Positions 21,501 to 27,998 of a stretch of 64,000 bases of DNA are shown piece by piece. The notes beneath the pieces were generated by a model. That model had not been told where the DNA came from. It saw only the letters and a list, made by a program, of their open reading frames with translations, and made no database searches. Source of the stretch: Anaerolineales bacterium. GTDB lineage: Bacteria > Chloroflexota > Anaerolineae > Anaerolineales > JABWBV01. The stretch lies in assembly GCA_020634875.1 (NCBI GenBank), contig JACKAX010000009.1, positions 44,143 to 108,142 on the forward strand, written 5' to 3'. Both the position numbers and the translations under genes were made by a program. How positions within the stretch are numbered: position 1 is the stretch's first letter; the number at the start of each line of letters is the position of its first letter.

Positions 21501-22351
21501 AGCATGGCGATCAGGGCGCTGGATTGATCTACGGAATTCCCCGCTTCCCCCCACAACGTGCCGCGCGTCCCGCGGAGCGAACCTTTGTACGCGTCGAAGG
21601 CGAACCCGCGCACGTACTCGAACATAGCAAGCGCATCCTGCCCGAATTCGGTGGATTTCCAGAGCATGTCGGTATCGTGGGAGTCGGCATCTACGGTGGG
21701 TTGGGTGTAGGCGGCGTCGAGGCCGGTGGGGATTAAGACGGCGGGGGCGGCGGTGGTAGAGACAGCGTTGCCCCATTGTGCCGCGTTAGCCTGCGCGCCG
21801 GTGTCGAGGTTGACGAAGCCGGACGTTTGCGCGGGCGTTTGCAGGGTCATGGAAATTGTGGCTGTGCTTTGCGGGGGAAGATCGGGCAGGGTCCATGTCA
21901 GGGTGTTGCCGGAGACCGCGGGGGTGCCGGAGGCATCGAGCAGGGTCACGCCACCCGCGAGGGTGTCCACTACGGTCAGGGCATGGAGGGTGTTGGCGTC
22001 ATCGGTCAGAGAAAAATCGGCGAGGAGGCCAATGGTGTCAGTGACGGGGGTGGACGTGGGGATGTCCGGCAGGCGGGTGGTGGGGAGGTTGTTGGTGAGG
22101 GTGAATTCCACGACCGTCTGCCCGGCGAGGTAGGAAGTTTGGACGCGGGAGAGCGCAATCGGCGATTGGGCGGTTGGAAGATTGGGGGATTGCTCAATCG
22201 AAGAGGCGGGTTGGGATGGCGCGCTCGCGGCGTAAGCCGTGGTAAACGCGGGGGACAGTGCGCCAATGAATTGAGAAAGGATGAAGAGAAACGTAATGAC
22301 GTAATATGCGGTGTGACGCACAATACGATAAGGAATTTGAGAAAATCTCAT
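12587..22351 (-). CDS. Giant secreted protein (3254 aa): transglutaminase-like, lectin-like, FG-GAP and NEW3-like modules
   Basis: One open frame of 9.8 kb. A signal peptide ends near residue 41 (TAYAAS). Residues about 225-365 resemble the transglutaminase-like fold, with AGIPARYRHG, H343 in DHWWVEAY and acidic residues in GWTDLDP, but the position of the nucleophilic Cys reads NSVDQ, so transferase or protease chemistry is doubtful. CARDB/NEW3-like beta domains follow, then a low-complexity segment (about 1620-1655), at least three related lectin-like modules (about 1663-2190, marker EIFVDGVSQGVVD), FG-GAP/VCBS repeats (about 2205-2580, marker D.NGDG..EI) and NEW3-like domains to the end, FLYLPLVYR. 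The size suggests a cell-surface fibre or adhesin. A promoter with paired TGATCG hexamers lies 65-96 bp upstream. Confidence 0.85.
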   Translation of the reverse strand: MRFSQIPYRIVRHTAYYVITFLFILSQFIGALSPAFTTAYAASAPSQPASSIEQSPNLPTAQSPIALSRVQTSYLAGQTVVEFTLTNNLPTTRLPDIPTSTPVTDTIGLLADFSLTDDANTLHALTVVDTLAGGVTLLDASGTPAVSGNTLTWTLPDLPPQSTATISMTLQTPAQTSGFVNLDTGAQANAAQWGNAVSTTAAPAVLIPTGLDAAYTQPTVDADSHDTDMLWKSTEFGQDALAMFEYVRGFAFDAYKGSLRGTRGTLWGEAGNSVDQSSALIAMLRAAGIPARYRHGTLNTADAQMLIASMFPAAPGLAGTLPAGTPVSDPVNDPDLLALVSDHWWVEAYLPGSGWTDLDPSFTSAQPGDVFATPGANDRLAEVPDAIRHHITIRLRVERYNSFPNAGVYLSDIYPLNETLATAELASKRLILGHFVNTELQGGIITNVIHTFTPYLGTQENNAAWLGDSFQDLLTNFPLASNFTTGEWLEYDLEDPDGNTESFTRTVKDLIGPAARVLGGGLNLGIDESSPPFATQDDLYVNWVIPNRVGPWAYQHAAGGGLAQVINFATHSQGLLDLIAEVGPDAELTPEQQEQVQAARTQVNFSTRDLLTGIGLDYAWDSDQTLAQIEHGLQTKLYYTTPRVFTVASVGNPSDVLTTTVDLRRTSVETLVYPGQAQSAALSAQWAKGLAEAELEGQALERVYGTPAVTTALVFNEMEAQGITPVYITPAQAYLIDVYPFTPDVKAYVTQALIAGKNVLIPSEPVDVDGVPTFAWWEFDPTTGETISVGDNGLHSALEFVILEEILLALSEDVGVPSPNDVITWFTAIGEALKKRFEEIAAAVAAAAGGGPGGLAPETVNAWRYFPAYLCPVENCGVEQFFSDSASLAPIPLPEMTFAYPGAGTPHPVAFAPLAVTGSGGGSPAFSVVADPATSNAAPNQLVNFQVSITSNFSGDFNTAIYAPAGWNVTLAPNGDVTALPAPGAASGTYTIQLVAQAEDHRELVHTAQHTVTVSSLDTVSVSLDSEPDLTVPMGIAQTDAVSNQTNDGEAEIGGAAYTIHVANPGQTAHTYNVTVSGPPAGWVWLNGAQTTSATVSLSAGETAHVGLYLQDPSGNVPAPGTSFPVNVTAMSGSLSDSDSGTFTVPGQAFNYITAQPTTLYLGSDSSTDFSIQMTNVGNTAGNFPLSIVSTPLTATVTGLPASVSLAVDETQTLNATLNTSNIPLGSKFPIILGSPAPGSYTQYAVLTAQIVSPISEPVFIASDNAANACTLGEPGLSAALDSLALAMVHLEASCTDGTCDLSLRDQTVNAAYTAALYAGGISTGITQDAAIIAAADDLASHTDSADIMADLQNLSDAVVALDSEVCAWSESKPDLTWTPYYNAALVSQPATYTLGLTNEGTLTTTYNLTVTLPSGTQTFNPTINPGDTSSYEFPVSSPTIGLLGLSATATVADHPTISDSADAVLNTVDKFVQLTAVIPNPPFVETGVSSTDISISVANNANILQPATAHLEILHPSGAVQFADEYPVTILIGSPRAYALGSVDTSGWDSGVYTITVELRNPSGALIPDGAGYGYLGVGQSVGISHTVEPVIVAPGAVTVTTVITTEILTPGIITPTVGDGNQENGNGNQEKGISPSQFPLPSSPFLLPSSSPITRTEDTDPAFVYAGVWTVVTIGGLNVRASHNDYTWADANGETATLSFNGMWLHLGFVTDSGSGQAEIFVDGVSQGVVDLYSHDPNVVSYVYDGFTNAAHTLQIFVLGTHHPNASNNRVQLDYVDTWDGTLYGDGLVEQDSPRVWHNNNWNTVADANASGGTFMTDDGNNAGSAWFPFTGDSITFMALANGNGFRTGVYIDGAWQGNFWLYNGTSITRTLSFDGLGAGPHVMRITDYYGEPNVDAFVTPALEPGYVPPTYTGIVRYEEDSPEILYNGYPFELRPSSWYRDTATQPTTSDVGLVGTTALNNTIEFTFDGRWVNVGFIARSNNGLAEVFIDGVSQGVVDTYASGGGSPMEVQYSDLITGTHTISITVLNQFNPPSTGSNVRFDYFDVWDGTPMSDDFVNVHKGDGPGRVSYNKSGQDATHASAINGDYFSSGLSNSLAGVWYHFTGDAFSLYGLTRNNTTNVKVYVDGAFLTTADFFYPYSEQPFVYHYAGFGEGPHTVRIDNGSTMRLDGFASNPASTASYSPVVEWYESDRTAGASIWGGLHVPPTVGDINGDGKPEIVIASSNIDSNGELFVLNGDGSDAGGGTPILWSHPYNIFNGFEDVGAPAIAELDGQPGAEIIHATANGMYVYHSDGSLYWSNPSYVSFAFFSSPAVGNLDLDPEPEIVINLSNKLVVFEPDGTVAWEQLFPTTVSSPVLADLNGDGLLDILVYASGQTTLFAYNYNYGSPVLLWNQTLPSALSVYGTPAVANIDGQQPGGDPGPEVAVSTNGNLSVLNGEDGSFVWTTPLDPGDSSSVSIADVDGDGEVEMIAGINYNGGMVYAVNADGSILWDVPALDNSPVNPSLFDLNGDGVYEITFNGASQGLTIYNGPDGATLFNEPNLGVRSQTGSDFPIFADVDNDGYGELVVPAQGGLRVFGWDEVWGPSRPLWNELTYHITNVNDDFSIPISEPNSWEVHNTFRTQTVLVNPMPSYAIALTHTIGLDSVTVLTDTFNIPPTASNDPAYNWDYAVTWENTIVTQTFVSLLTNLQPGESRMVAQGTTADYVAPGGTNHLELPPLFVSVAHIVDLLPASQTVGSGGTTTFNVALTNPGSVNALYTLDVNGLPAGWAILASAVPVSAGDTLTVSLTVDVPLDADAATLPFLVSVSTDQGAADQVGGWLNVAGPLVQLDITPEVQTITTGEVATYTLAITNLDSLARTYNLSSEGLASVTLPAQVTVNGNSTAYVSLSAQAVSEGANPFSVLAVEATGFAAGQDTASVIGEGFQQVEVTVIPSSAPSGPGVLTPFDVRITNLGTIVDTYNLTVSAPAGWETALTLFGTPISTVDVAPGTGNALTLQLFLTPVDDTTPGDYDFSVTAQSLVSATGAGVAQVGNLGVSVALSGPAQMSGSGTWDVTVTNNGATGDTYDLTAFGPFAPYAQFSVASVSLAPGASQTVQLTVSGISWLATDYLLGVHAQSQTESYVQDQDTLIVSLLAVEGVSVALQPDVQTVNGTTQASFTLVITNTGNTETTFTLSASVPAGVTIQFPVTSLPLPAFGTATMLIGVTAPGNGTFHFTVTATGTNVQDSDTATLAVEGVESSTFLYLPLVYR
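17391..17500 (+). repeat. Polypurine/polypyrimidine low-complexity tract inside the giant gene
   Basis: On the plus strand this is an almost unbroken run of G and A (GGAAGG, GGGGGAAG units) to about 17454, then direct repeats of CCTGATTCCCATTTCC type. It encodes the spacer between the CARDB-like and lectin-like parts of the 3254-residue protein without breaking the frame. It is a likely replication-slippage site. Confidence 0.6.
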
Positions 22352-22415
22352 AGCTCACCTCGGGATGGGAATTTAAGCGAACTCGTTGCTGGGGGAGTTC
22401 GTCGTTTGAATAAGG

Positions 22416-22447
22416 AGTATATGGAAAGATCGATCAGAAAACGATCA
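22416..22447 (-). promoter_or_regulatory. Promoter with two TGATCG direct repeats, 11-bp period (copy 1)
   Basis: On the minus strand TGATCG (22447-22442), TTTTC, TGATCG (22436-22431), 9 bases, then TATACT (22421-22416) as -10. The start codon of the giant protein is about 64 bases downstream of the -10. The same layout occurs at 27397-27428 and 35958-35989. Direct repeats one helical turn apart, next to -10, are typical of SARP/BTAD activator sites. Confidence 0.65.
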
Positions 22448-22450
22448 TTA

Positions 22451-22491
22451 AGCCGCCAGGGAGGCTTGATAGGAAAGCTTCCCCGGCGGCT
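22451..22491. other. GC-rich hairpin upstream of the giant gene's promoter
   Basis: AGCCGCC (22451-22457) pairs with GGCGGCT (22485-22491), and the inner bases can extend the stem imperfectly around a GATAGG loop. It lies about 95 bases beyond the stop codon of the preceding minus-strand gene and abuts the direct-repeat promoter. There is no T-run, so it is a possible mRNA 3' end rather than a clear terminator. Confidence 0.45.
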
Positions 22492-22584
22492 CTGGGCAAC
22501 TGTGTAACGATCACGCGCTTGGGCAGAGTCCTCCCGAAGTTTGTGGCGAAGGGGGGCGGTTCAAAGCCTATGATAGAAGAACAC

Positions 22585-24354
22585 TCATGGAACGACGATG
22601 ATCGTCCCGGTCATATTCGGGTATGAGGTGTCGTGATAGGGATAGCTGCCAGCCGTAGTAAACTGGAATTGAAATGTTCCCCCAGGCGCAATTATCCCGC
22701 TGTCCCAAGCGCCGGTATCGCTGGTGGCTGTGTGATCTACCGGGTCAAAATTTTCCCATACTACACTTGCATTAACATGGATGGTGACAACTTTGGGGAT
22801 GTAGCTAAAGTCAATGATGGCGACATAGCCATAGCCTTCTACCGCCGTAGGAGTGGGCGAAGGGGGCGTACCTTCCGCGGGCATGGTCGCGGTGGCCATA
22901 GGGGTTTGTGTAGCGGTAGGGACTGGTGGCGTATTGGTCGGTGTGCTGGTTGGGGTCGGTGTGTTTGTGCCTGCATTAAGGATCAAGGGCAAAAAAACGG
23001 ACGGAGGCAAGATTGATGAGGTGGGTGTTGGTGTGGAAGTAACCACAGGGGTTGTGCTTGTTGGGGTTTGTGTGGCGGTGGCGCTGGCGGTCGGCGAAAC
23101 GGTAGGAGTGGCCAGGCCCGCCGAATCGTATTCGTAAGCGCCCATGTCACATACACCATTGCGTACATAACCGCGTTGATCCGTCAGCAACGCTTCGTTG
23201 TTTTCATCGGTGCAGCCTGACGGATTACCGGCATCAATGGCCGGGCTGCCGGTCAGCAGGGGCTGAGTCTGTGTGCCGCCCCCATTGAGGCCCAGAACAT
23301 CCAGGTTGGGGTCGCTGCCGGTCAGATTGCCGGTGATATCGCCGTTGATCGTGCAGCCGGAGGTGACCTCGATCAGGTTGTACCCCCCGCTGGTCAATTC
23401 CCCTGAACAGTCCTTAGATCCATCAACCAGGTTTACATTATCAGCTAAGATGCTGTTTTGCATGGTGGTCATATCGCCTGGGAATGTGTAAAGCCCACCA
23501 CCATATCCGGAGGTTCCACTGGTTCCGGCAGTGTTGTTGGCGATGGTAACGTTATACAGGTCAAGTGTGCCGCCGCTGAATATGCCTCCCCCGTGGAAGG
23601 CGGCAGTGTTGCCGCTGATCGTGCTGTTGACAATGGTCAACGATCCGCTTGAATTGATGCCACCGCCACCGCTATCGGTCGTGTTATTCACGATTGCGCT
23701 GTTATAGATATAGGCTGTGGCCCCAGCCTGGATGTTAATTCCACCACTCAGACTGTTGACGACCCGGCTGGATGTGATTTCCAGGGTGGAGCCGTTGATC
23801 ACATAAATGGAAGTAGATGAACCGGCAACGGTGTAGCCGACGCGAGCGCGCAACAGCGATAGAGAGGATGATTCGGCTATGCGGATATTACCGCCAGCCG
23901 CTGTGCTATTGCCGCCGTGAAAGGAGAGATCAGTGATGCTAACCAAAGAGCCACTCCATAGCTCGAATACCCGGTCGAGGCCATTAGCGTCAATGATGGT
24001 GTCTACCAGCCCAGCTCCTTGAATGGTCAGATCGTCTTTGATATCGAGATCACCGGTCGCGGCATCGTTCTCGCTGGTACCGGCCAGGCTGAATGTGAAA
24101 GTACCCGATGGTAGGATGATCGTGTCGGCACCGCTGCCAGCCGGACAGGCATCTACCGCGGCATCTGTATTGGCGGCGATAATTGCCTCACGCAGGGAGC
24201 AGTTGCCGTCATTGTTCAATTCGTCGGCTGTCGTATTCACGGTGATTGTTCCGGCCAGCGCGTATTGCATGGGAATAGCGACCCAGAGCAGGCCGCCCAG
24301 GAAAACGGTCAAGATAATCGCGGTGAGGGGTTTAGGGAAATGAGGGGGGTTCAT
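22585..24354 (-). CDS. CSLREA-domain beta-helix surface protein with C-terminal cupredoxin-like domain
   Basis: ATG 24354 is preceded by AGGAG with a 7-base gap, giving 589 residues; a longer frame to 24414 lacks such a site. A signal peptide (about 8-34) is followed by the CSLREA box at C52. Residues about 70-330 are right-handed beta-helix repeats with SG.ISGNTA turns. A choice-of-anchor-Q-type region follows (GSPAIDAGNPSGC, DQRGYVR, GAYEYD). A Thr/Pro/Ser stalk contains the motif PPSVFLPLILN, which is terminal in sister proteins. About 100 further residues form a cupredoxin-like domain: WENFDPVDHTAT keeps one His, but the usual Cys and second His are missing (PYHDTSYPNMTG). Copper binding is therefore doubtful. 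It lies downstream of the 840-residue gene with a 60-base gap. Confidence 0.85.
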   Translation of the reverse strand: MNPPHFPKPLTAIILTVFLGGLLWVAIPMQYALAGTITVNTTADELNNDGNCSLREAIIAANTDAAVDACPAGSGADTIILPSGTFTFSLAGTSENDAATGDLDIKDDLTIQGAGLVDTIIDANGLDRVFELWSGSLVSITDLSFHGGNSTAAGGNIRIAESSSLSLLRARVGYTVAGSSTSIYVINGSTLEITSSRVVNSLSGGINIQAGATAYIYNSAIVNNTTDSGGGGINSSGSLTIVNSTISGNTAAFHGGGIFSGGTLDLYNVTIANNTAGTSGTSGYGGGLYTFPGDMTTMQNSILADNVNLVDGSKDCSGELTSGGYNLIEVTSGCTINGDITGNLTGSDPNLDVLGLNGGGTQTQPLLTGSPAIDAGNPSGCTDENNEALLTDQRGYVRNGVCDMGAYEYDSAGLATPTVSPTASATATQTPTSTTPVVTSTPTPTSSILPPSVFLPLILNAGTNTPTPTSTPTNTPPVPTATQTPMATATMPAEGTPPSPTPTAVEGYGYVAIIDFSYIPKVVTIHVNASVVWENFDPVDHTATSDTGAWDSGIIAPGGTFQFQFTTAGSYPYHDTSYPNMTGTIIVVP

Positions 24355-24414
24355 TTTAATACTCCTATGAAAATAGCAGGTTGGATTTTTGCAGAAAACG
24401 CAAAAGCGCTGCAT

Positions 24415-26937
24415 CTATCGAATGACCAGGGGCAGGTAAATATTGGTCTCCGGGGATACCTCGCTGACCACCTGAACTTGAACCGTTTCAGAAACACTGC
24501 TGAGCGGATTTGCCGCAGTGACGGTCACGGTATAGGTATCTGAGAGGGAGTAGGTATGTGCGAGGGGGTTGCCATTGGCTAGCGGAGACCCGTCGCCAAA
24601 ATCCCATGTGTACGAGACTCCGCTCCCGCCCGTGACAATAGCAGTGAAGGTGACCGGAGTCCCGACCGTGACAGTGGGGCTGGGCGTAAAGGCGATGCTC
24701 AATCCGGTGATGGTGCTGACCTCATCGTAGCCGATGTCGAACCCTGCACCCTGTGGACGGGCGTCCCCCTCAAAGTCCACCAGAATCCCCGCGTTTGTCC
24801 CCACATCCACTGCCGCTGAGCCGAGACTGAGATGGTAATCATTGAGGGTCGGGTCCAGGAAATGCGGATCGCCCGCGACATTATGTGTGCCTCCCGTGAA
24901 AGAGCCGGTGATGTCCGTAGCATTAGCGAAGAACAGGTTGTAATCCTGAAGCAGTGTCCCGTTGGAATTTTCGATCCCGGTTGTGTGGTGGGTGAAGATC
25001 GCGTTGGAGAGTACGAGGTTGGCCTGGGCTATGAAAATGCCGGTTTGGGGAACATCTTCCCGACCAACGACGGTGAGATGAGTCATTGCGACGGTTTGCG
25101 GGGAAATCAGATAAAGCGCCGTGCCTTGGTTCGCGATGTTGCGGGCAAAGAGGGAGTTTGCCATCCATCCGGTGTACGCGTCGTGGTACAACCCACCACC
25201 CTCGTCTGCCTGATTTTCGAGAAAGGTGCTGGACAAGATCACCCACGGGCCGGACATGAACAATCCGCCTCCGCGTTCGCCAGCAGTGTTGTTTAGGAAA
25301 GTGGTTTCTGTCGCGGTCAAGGTTCCGTTGACCGCCATGCCCCCACCGTATGCTCCACTTACATTGTTTTCTAGCCTGACTTTTGTGATCGAAATGGTCT
25401 CATAGGCAAAGATGCCGCCTCCATCCATACTGGCAGTGTTGCTGATAAGGCTGGTATCCAAGATATTGACGGGATAATTGGCATATACTCCGCCGCCATA
25501 ATCGGCCTGGTTGTTTTGGAACACACTTTGTCGGAGATGGACATTTCCTAAATAGTTATTCAAGGCGCCCCCGTATTCGCCTGTGTTGTCTTCAAATTGC
25601 GCTTCGTTTACCCAGACTTCACCGAATTCGAGGAATAACCCGCCGCCTTCCGTGGCAGAGTTACGGACGAAGGTTGTGCCAGTCAACTGGAGGCCGCTCA
25701 CGATGTACGCACCGCCCCCGCCATCCATGCCTTGATTGCCTTCAAACTGTCCACCGAAAATTGTGGCCTCCCCGTCAATGTAAATTCCGCCTCCGTAGTA
25801 TGCGGTTGTGTTACTAATAAAAACGGTATTCGTCATCGTCAGTGTATTGAAGTTGCTGTACCCGCCACCACTGTCTCCACTATCATTTTGAAGAAAACTA
25901 CTATCTTTGATCCAACCTGGCCCTTCGCTGTACGCCCCACCACCTCGATACCCGGCATGATTTTGGATAAATGTGGAGGCGTACAAAATCAAATCCTGGT
26001 AGGTATAAACACCGCCACCAGAATCAGAACTATCATTCCCTTCAAACCATCCCTGGTTGATTCCTGCGTTTTCGTAGGTGTAAATACCGCCGCCATTATC
26101 GTCCGCAGTATTGCGAATGAATTGAGTGCCGGTTAATACAAGGTTGTGGACATTCAGTCCTCCGCCTCGATAAAAGCTATAGTTTTGCTCAAAACTTCCG
26201 CCCGTTAGCCACGCATCGGTGTCGGCAAAAGCTCCGCCCCCTTTATTTGCTGTGTTACTCACAATAACGGTGTTTTCCATGATCAACCACGCATCTGAAT
26301 AAAGACCACCTCCATCTGTGCCCGAAGTGTTGTGCTCGAAATATCCATCCTCTACGACGAGGCCGTTCCCTGCATACACCCCGCCCCCTTGATCACCTGC
26401 GTTGTTATTCAATACCGCGACCCGGACGAGGTACAAGGCCCCGGAGTTCTCTATGCCCGCGCCTGTTCCCGCGGTTGTGCCGTTTTGCACGGTCAGATCA
26501 GCGATTTTGACCGGAACACCCTCCGCACGCAGGCCGCGATGACTGGCATTGCCGTCAATGATCAAACTCGTCATCCCTGTGCCAGAGATGGTCAGTGTGT
26601 CCGTGATCAGAGGGAGGGGATTCGGCGGGGCGATGACACACGGCGTGGCGGGGGTACAGCCGGGGATATCGAACGTGATCGCATCCGCACCGGGATTGGC
26701 GTTCGCTTGATTGATCATAAATCGGAGTGATCCTGGTCCCTGGCTGTTTGTGTTTGTCACAACGTAGGTGATCCCGACCGGAAAATCTGGAATATCTGGG
26801 AGGCGCAGGCTGTCCGACGCGTGAGCCTGAACGAAGCGGGGGTGTCCAAGCCCTATCCAAAAGCCTGCGCTTAAAAGAATGCCCATGCATAAAGTCAGCG
26901 CTAAATGCTTCAAGCGAAAAGTTTTGTTGTTCATCAT
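24415..26937 (-). CDS. Secreted beta-helix protein with PKD domain and IYLPLVIR C-terminus
   Basis: A protein of 840 residues. A hydrophobic signal segment (LALTLCMGILLSAGFW) is near residues 12-30. Residues about 60-640 are dozens of short beta-helix rungs with recurring SGGGVY/GGGLY and N.A...GGG patterns, typical of polymorphic outer-membrane-protein-like and parallel beta-helix adhesins. A pre-terminal segment (DPHFLDPTLNDYHLSLGSAAVDVG) resembles the end of choice-of-anchor-Q proteins. A PKD domain (about 750-825, YTWDFGDGSPL) comes before the final NIYLPLVIR. Two adjacent ATGs (26937 and 26934) are possible; GAGGA lies just upstream. A strong terminator stands only about 30 bases upstream, so expression probably depends on read-through from the SMR-like gene. 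Confidence 0.85.
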   Translation of the reverse strand: MMNNKTFRLKHLALTLCMGILLSAGFWIGLGHPRFVQAHASDSLRLPDIPDFPVGITYVVTNTNSQGPGSLRFMINQANANPGADAITFDIPGCTPATPCVIAPPNPLPLITDTLTISGTGMTSLIIDGNASHRGLRAEGVPVKIADLTVQNGTTAGTGAGIENSGALYLVRVAVLNNNAGDQGGGVYAGNGLVVEDGYFEHNTSGTDGGGLYSDAWLIMENTVIVSNTANKGGGAFADTDAWLTGGSFEQNYSFYRGGGLNVHNLVLTGTQFIRNTADDNGGGIYTYENAGINQGWFEGNDSSDSGGGVYTYQDLILYASTFIQNHAGYRGGGAYSEGPGWIKDSSFLQNDSGDSGGGYSNFNTLTMTNTVFISNTTAYYGGGIYIDGEATIFGGQFEGNQGMDGGGGAYIVSGLQLTGTTFVRNSATEGGGLFLEFGEVWVNEAQFEDNTGEYGGALNNYLGNVHLRQSVFQNNQADYGGGVYANYPVNILDTSLISNTASMDGGGIFAYETISITKVRLENNVSGAYGGGMAVNGTLTATETTFLNNTAGERGGGLFMSGPWVILSSTFLENQADEGGGLYHDAYTGWMANSLFARNIANQGTALYLISPQTVAMTHLTVVGREDVPQTGIFIAQANLVLSNAIFTHHTTGIENSNGTLLQDYNLFFANATDITGSFTGGTHNVAGDPHFLDPTLNDYHLSLGSAAVDVGTNAGILVDFEGDARPQGAGFDIGYDEVSTITGLSIAFTPSPTVTVGTPVTFTAIVTGGSGVSYTWDFGDGSPLANGNPLAHTYSLSDTYTVTVTAANPLSSVSETVQVQVVSEVSPETNIYLPLVIR

Positions 26938-26965
26938 TTACTTCCTCATAAAAAGAATGCAACCC

Positions 26966-27015
26966 AAAATAAGAGACAGGCGGAGATTACACATTCTCCG
27001 CCTGTCTCTTATTTT
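26966..27015 (-). terminator. Strong terminator or attenuator between SMR-like and beta-helix genes
   Basis: Arms of 21 bp (26966-26986 and 26995-27015) pair perfectly around an 8-base loop, with A/T-rich outer ends. It lies 15 bases past the stop of the SMR-like gene and about 30 bases before the start codon of the 840-residue gene on the same strand, leaving hardly any room for a separate promoter. Confidence 0.85.
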
Positions 27016-27029
27016 GAAATTTTTACGTG

Positions 27030-27338
27030 TCAAATTCGGAGCAAAAGAATGCCCAGGACCACTACCAAGGCCCCCAAAATTCGCGTCATTGTCAGCCCCT
27101 CATTTAGGAATAATGCCCCAATGGTCATCGCCGTAATTGCCTCAAAGCCAAGCACCATAATGTAGGTGAGCGTCATTTCGGTATTTCGCATGGCGTACAT
27201 TTGCAGACCTGCCCCTAAACAAAATAGCCCCATCACCAAGGCCGTTGGACCGCCTTTGGTAAGCCCGTGGGATAATTTCATAAAATACCCTCCGACGCTA
27301 TAACTCATGGCGGCTCCTAAAAGAAACATGATTTGCAT
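27030..27338 (-). CDS. Small four-helix membrane protein of SMR/EamA type
   Basis: 102 residues from ATG 27338, which has GAGG about 6 bases upstream. Four hydrophobic helices fill the sequence (about 3-19, 31-48, 56-77 and 83-100), the length and layout of small multidrug resistance proteins. The membrane Glu that drives proton-coupled drug export in EmrE-type members (near residue 14) is absent: helix 1 reads LLGAAMSYSVGGY. A role in ordinary drug efflux is therefore unlikely; related small EamA-type proteins move lipid-linked sugars or polyamines, which is possible but not shown. The TGATCG direct-repeat promoter is 59-90 bp upstream, placing this gene at the head of a unit with the two beta-helix genes. 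Confidence 0.75.
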   Translation of the reverse strand: MQIMFLLGAAMSYSVGGYFMKLSHGLTKGGPTALVMGLFCLGAGLQMYAMRNTEMTLTYIMVLGFEAITAMTIGALFLNEGLTMTRILGALVVVLGILLLRI

Positions 27339-27396
27339 AGTTACCTCTTTTTTGTTGTGTGGATAGTTCTTCATCGCTCTTTCACCGTTAGAAACG

Positions 27397-27428
27397 ATTT
27401 TAGTGAATGAACGATCAGAAACCGATCA
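27397..27428 (-). promoter_or_regulatory. Promoter with two TGATCG direct repeats, 11-bp period (copy 2)
   Basis: On the minus strand TGATCG (27428-27423), GTTTC, TGATCG (27417-27412), 9 bases, then TAAAAT (27402-27397). Spacing is identical to copies 1 and 3. The start of the SMR-like gene is about 58 bases downstream of the -10. Confidence 0.65.
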
Positions 27429-27453
27429 CAAAACAACCCAATCGGAGGCTTTT

Positions 27454-27621
27454 TTATCTGTCCTGACCATCAGGTAATGTGCCGCTCGTGAGTGTAAATG
27501 TTTCGCCCAACACATTCGTTATGTCACTCAGCCTGCAATACTTACCGATCAAGCTAAGCCCTTTGCAAACGACAAAAAGCGCTCCAACTAAAATCGCGAA
27601 ACCAAAAATTGCCTGTGCCAT
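27454..27621 (-). CDS. Single-span membrane peptide (55 aa), unknown function
   Basis: The frame opens further upstream, but ATG 27621 has a near-perfect AAGGAGAG about 5 bases before it, so the product is 55 residues. Residues about 4-24 (AIFGFAILVGALFVVCKGL) form one membrane helix; the rest is a polar tail with no known motif. It follows the 68-residue gene by 16 bases on the same strand and lies before the copy-2 promoter. No family is recognised. Confidence 0.6.
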   Translation of the reverse strand: MAQAIFGFAILVGALFVVCKGLSLIGKYCRLSDITNVLGETFTLTSGTLPDGQDR

Positions 27622-27637
27622 TGTTCTCTCCTTGTGA

Positions 27638-27844
27638 TCAAGTCGTTTTATCCTCCGATACCTCGGAAACTGGAAAAACCTGTGCAACTACATCCCGAAA
27701 GACCGCCAAAAATTTTTTAAACGAATCAAAGTGATGGATATCCGCCTGCCCTACTTGTTGGAGCGAGCCGTGAAGGTGGGACGAAGTATCGCTATCCGAA
27801 TCAAGTCTCATTCGCAAAATAAAGGTGACGTATTGGGACTTCAT
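27638..27844 (-). CDS. Small protein of the Y.F.LR...HFDS..KFL family (68 aa)
   Basis: The N-terminal strand QYVTFILRMRLD, the middle GSLQQVG and the C-terminal HHFDSFKKFLAVF match a pattern seen in two other small proteins of this window (33285-33479 and 52670-52890). Proteins of this kind are frequent in Chloroflexota next to regulators and surface proteins, with no assigned function. The ATG lacks a clear ribosome site. It precedes the 55-residue membrane peptide by 16 bases and follows the BTAD regulator gene, separated from it by a terminator. Confidence 0.6.
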   Translation of the reverse strand: MKSQYVTFILRMRLDSDSDTSSHLHGSLQQVGQADIHHFDSFKKFLAVFRDVVAQVFPVSEVSEDKTT

Positions 27845-27998
27845 TTGTAATCATTGTAGAAGTTGTCTATCGTGAAGATGTCGGCCTCGCGCGAGTTTTC
27901 CCCGCTGTTGTGACAAAAACAAGGATGAAAAATGGTAATTTTGGGAAGGGAAAACCACCGCAGAAAAACTATTGTGACAAAATCCCCCCAAAAACCCT

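Noticed and set aside
22352..22584. Possible riboswitch upstream of the giant gene
   Set aside because: The hairpin and flanks do not match the c-di-GMP, cobalamin or other leader consensus that I can recall; better explained as hairpin plus direct-repeat promoter.
25429..26400. Regularly spaced similar segments in the beta-helix gene that resemble a repeat array
   Set aside because: They are codons for beta-helix rungs in one open frame, with no identical repeats or unique spacers as in CRISPR.
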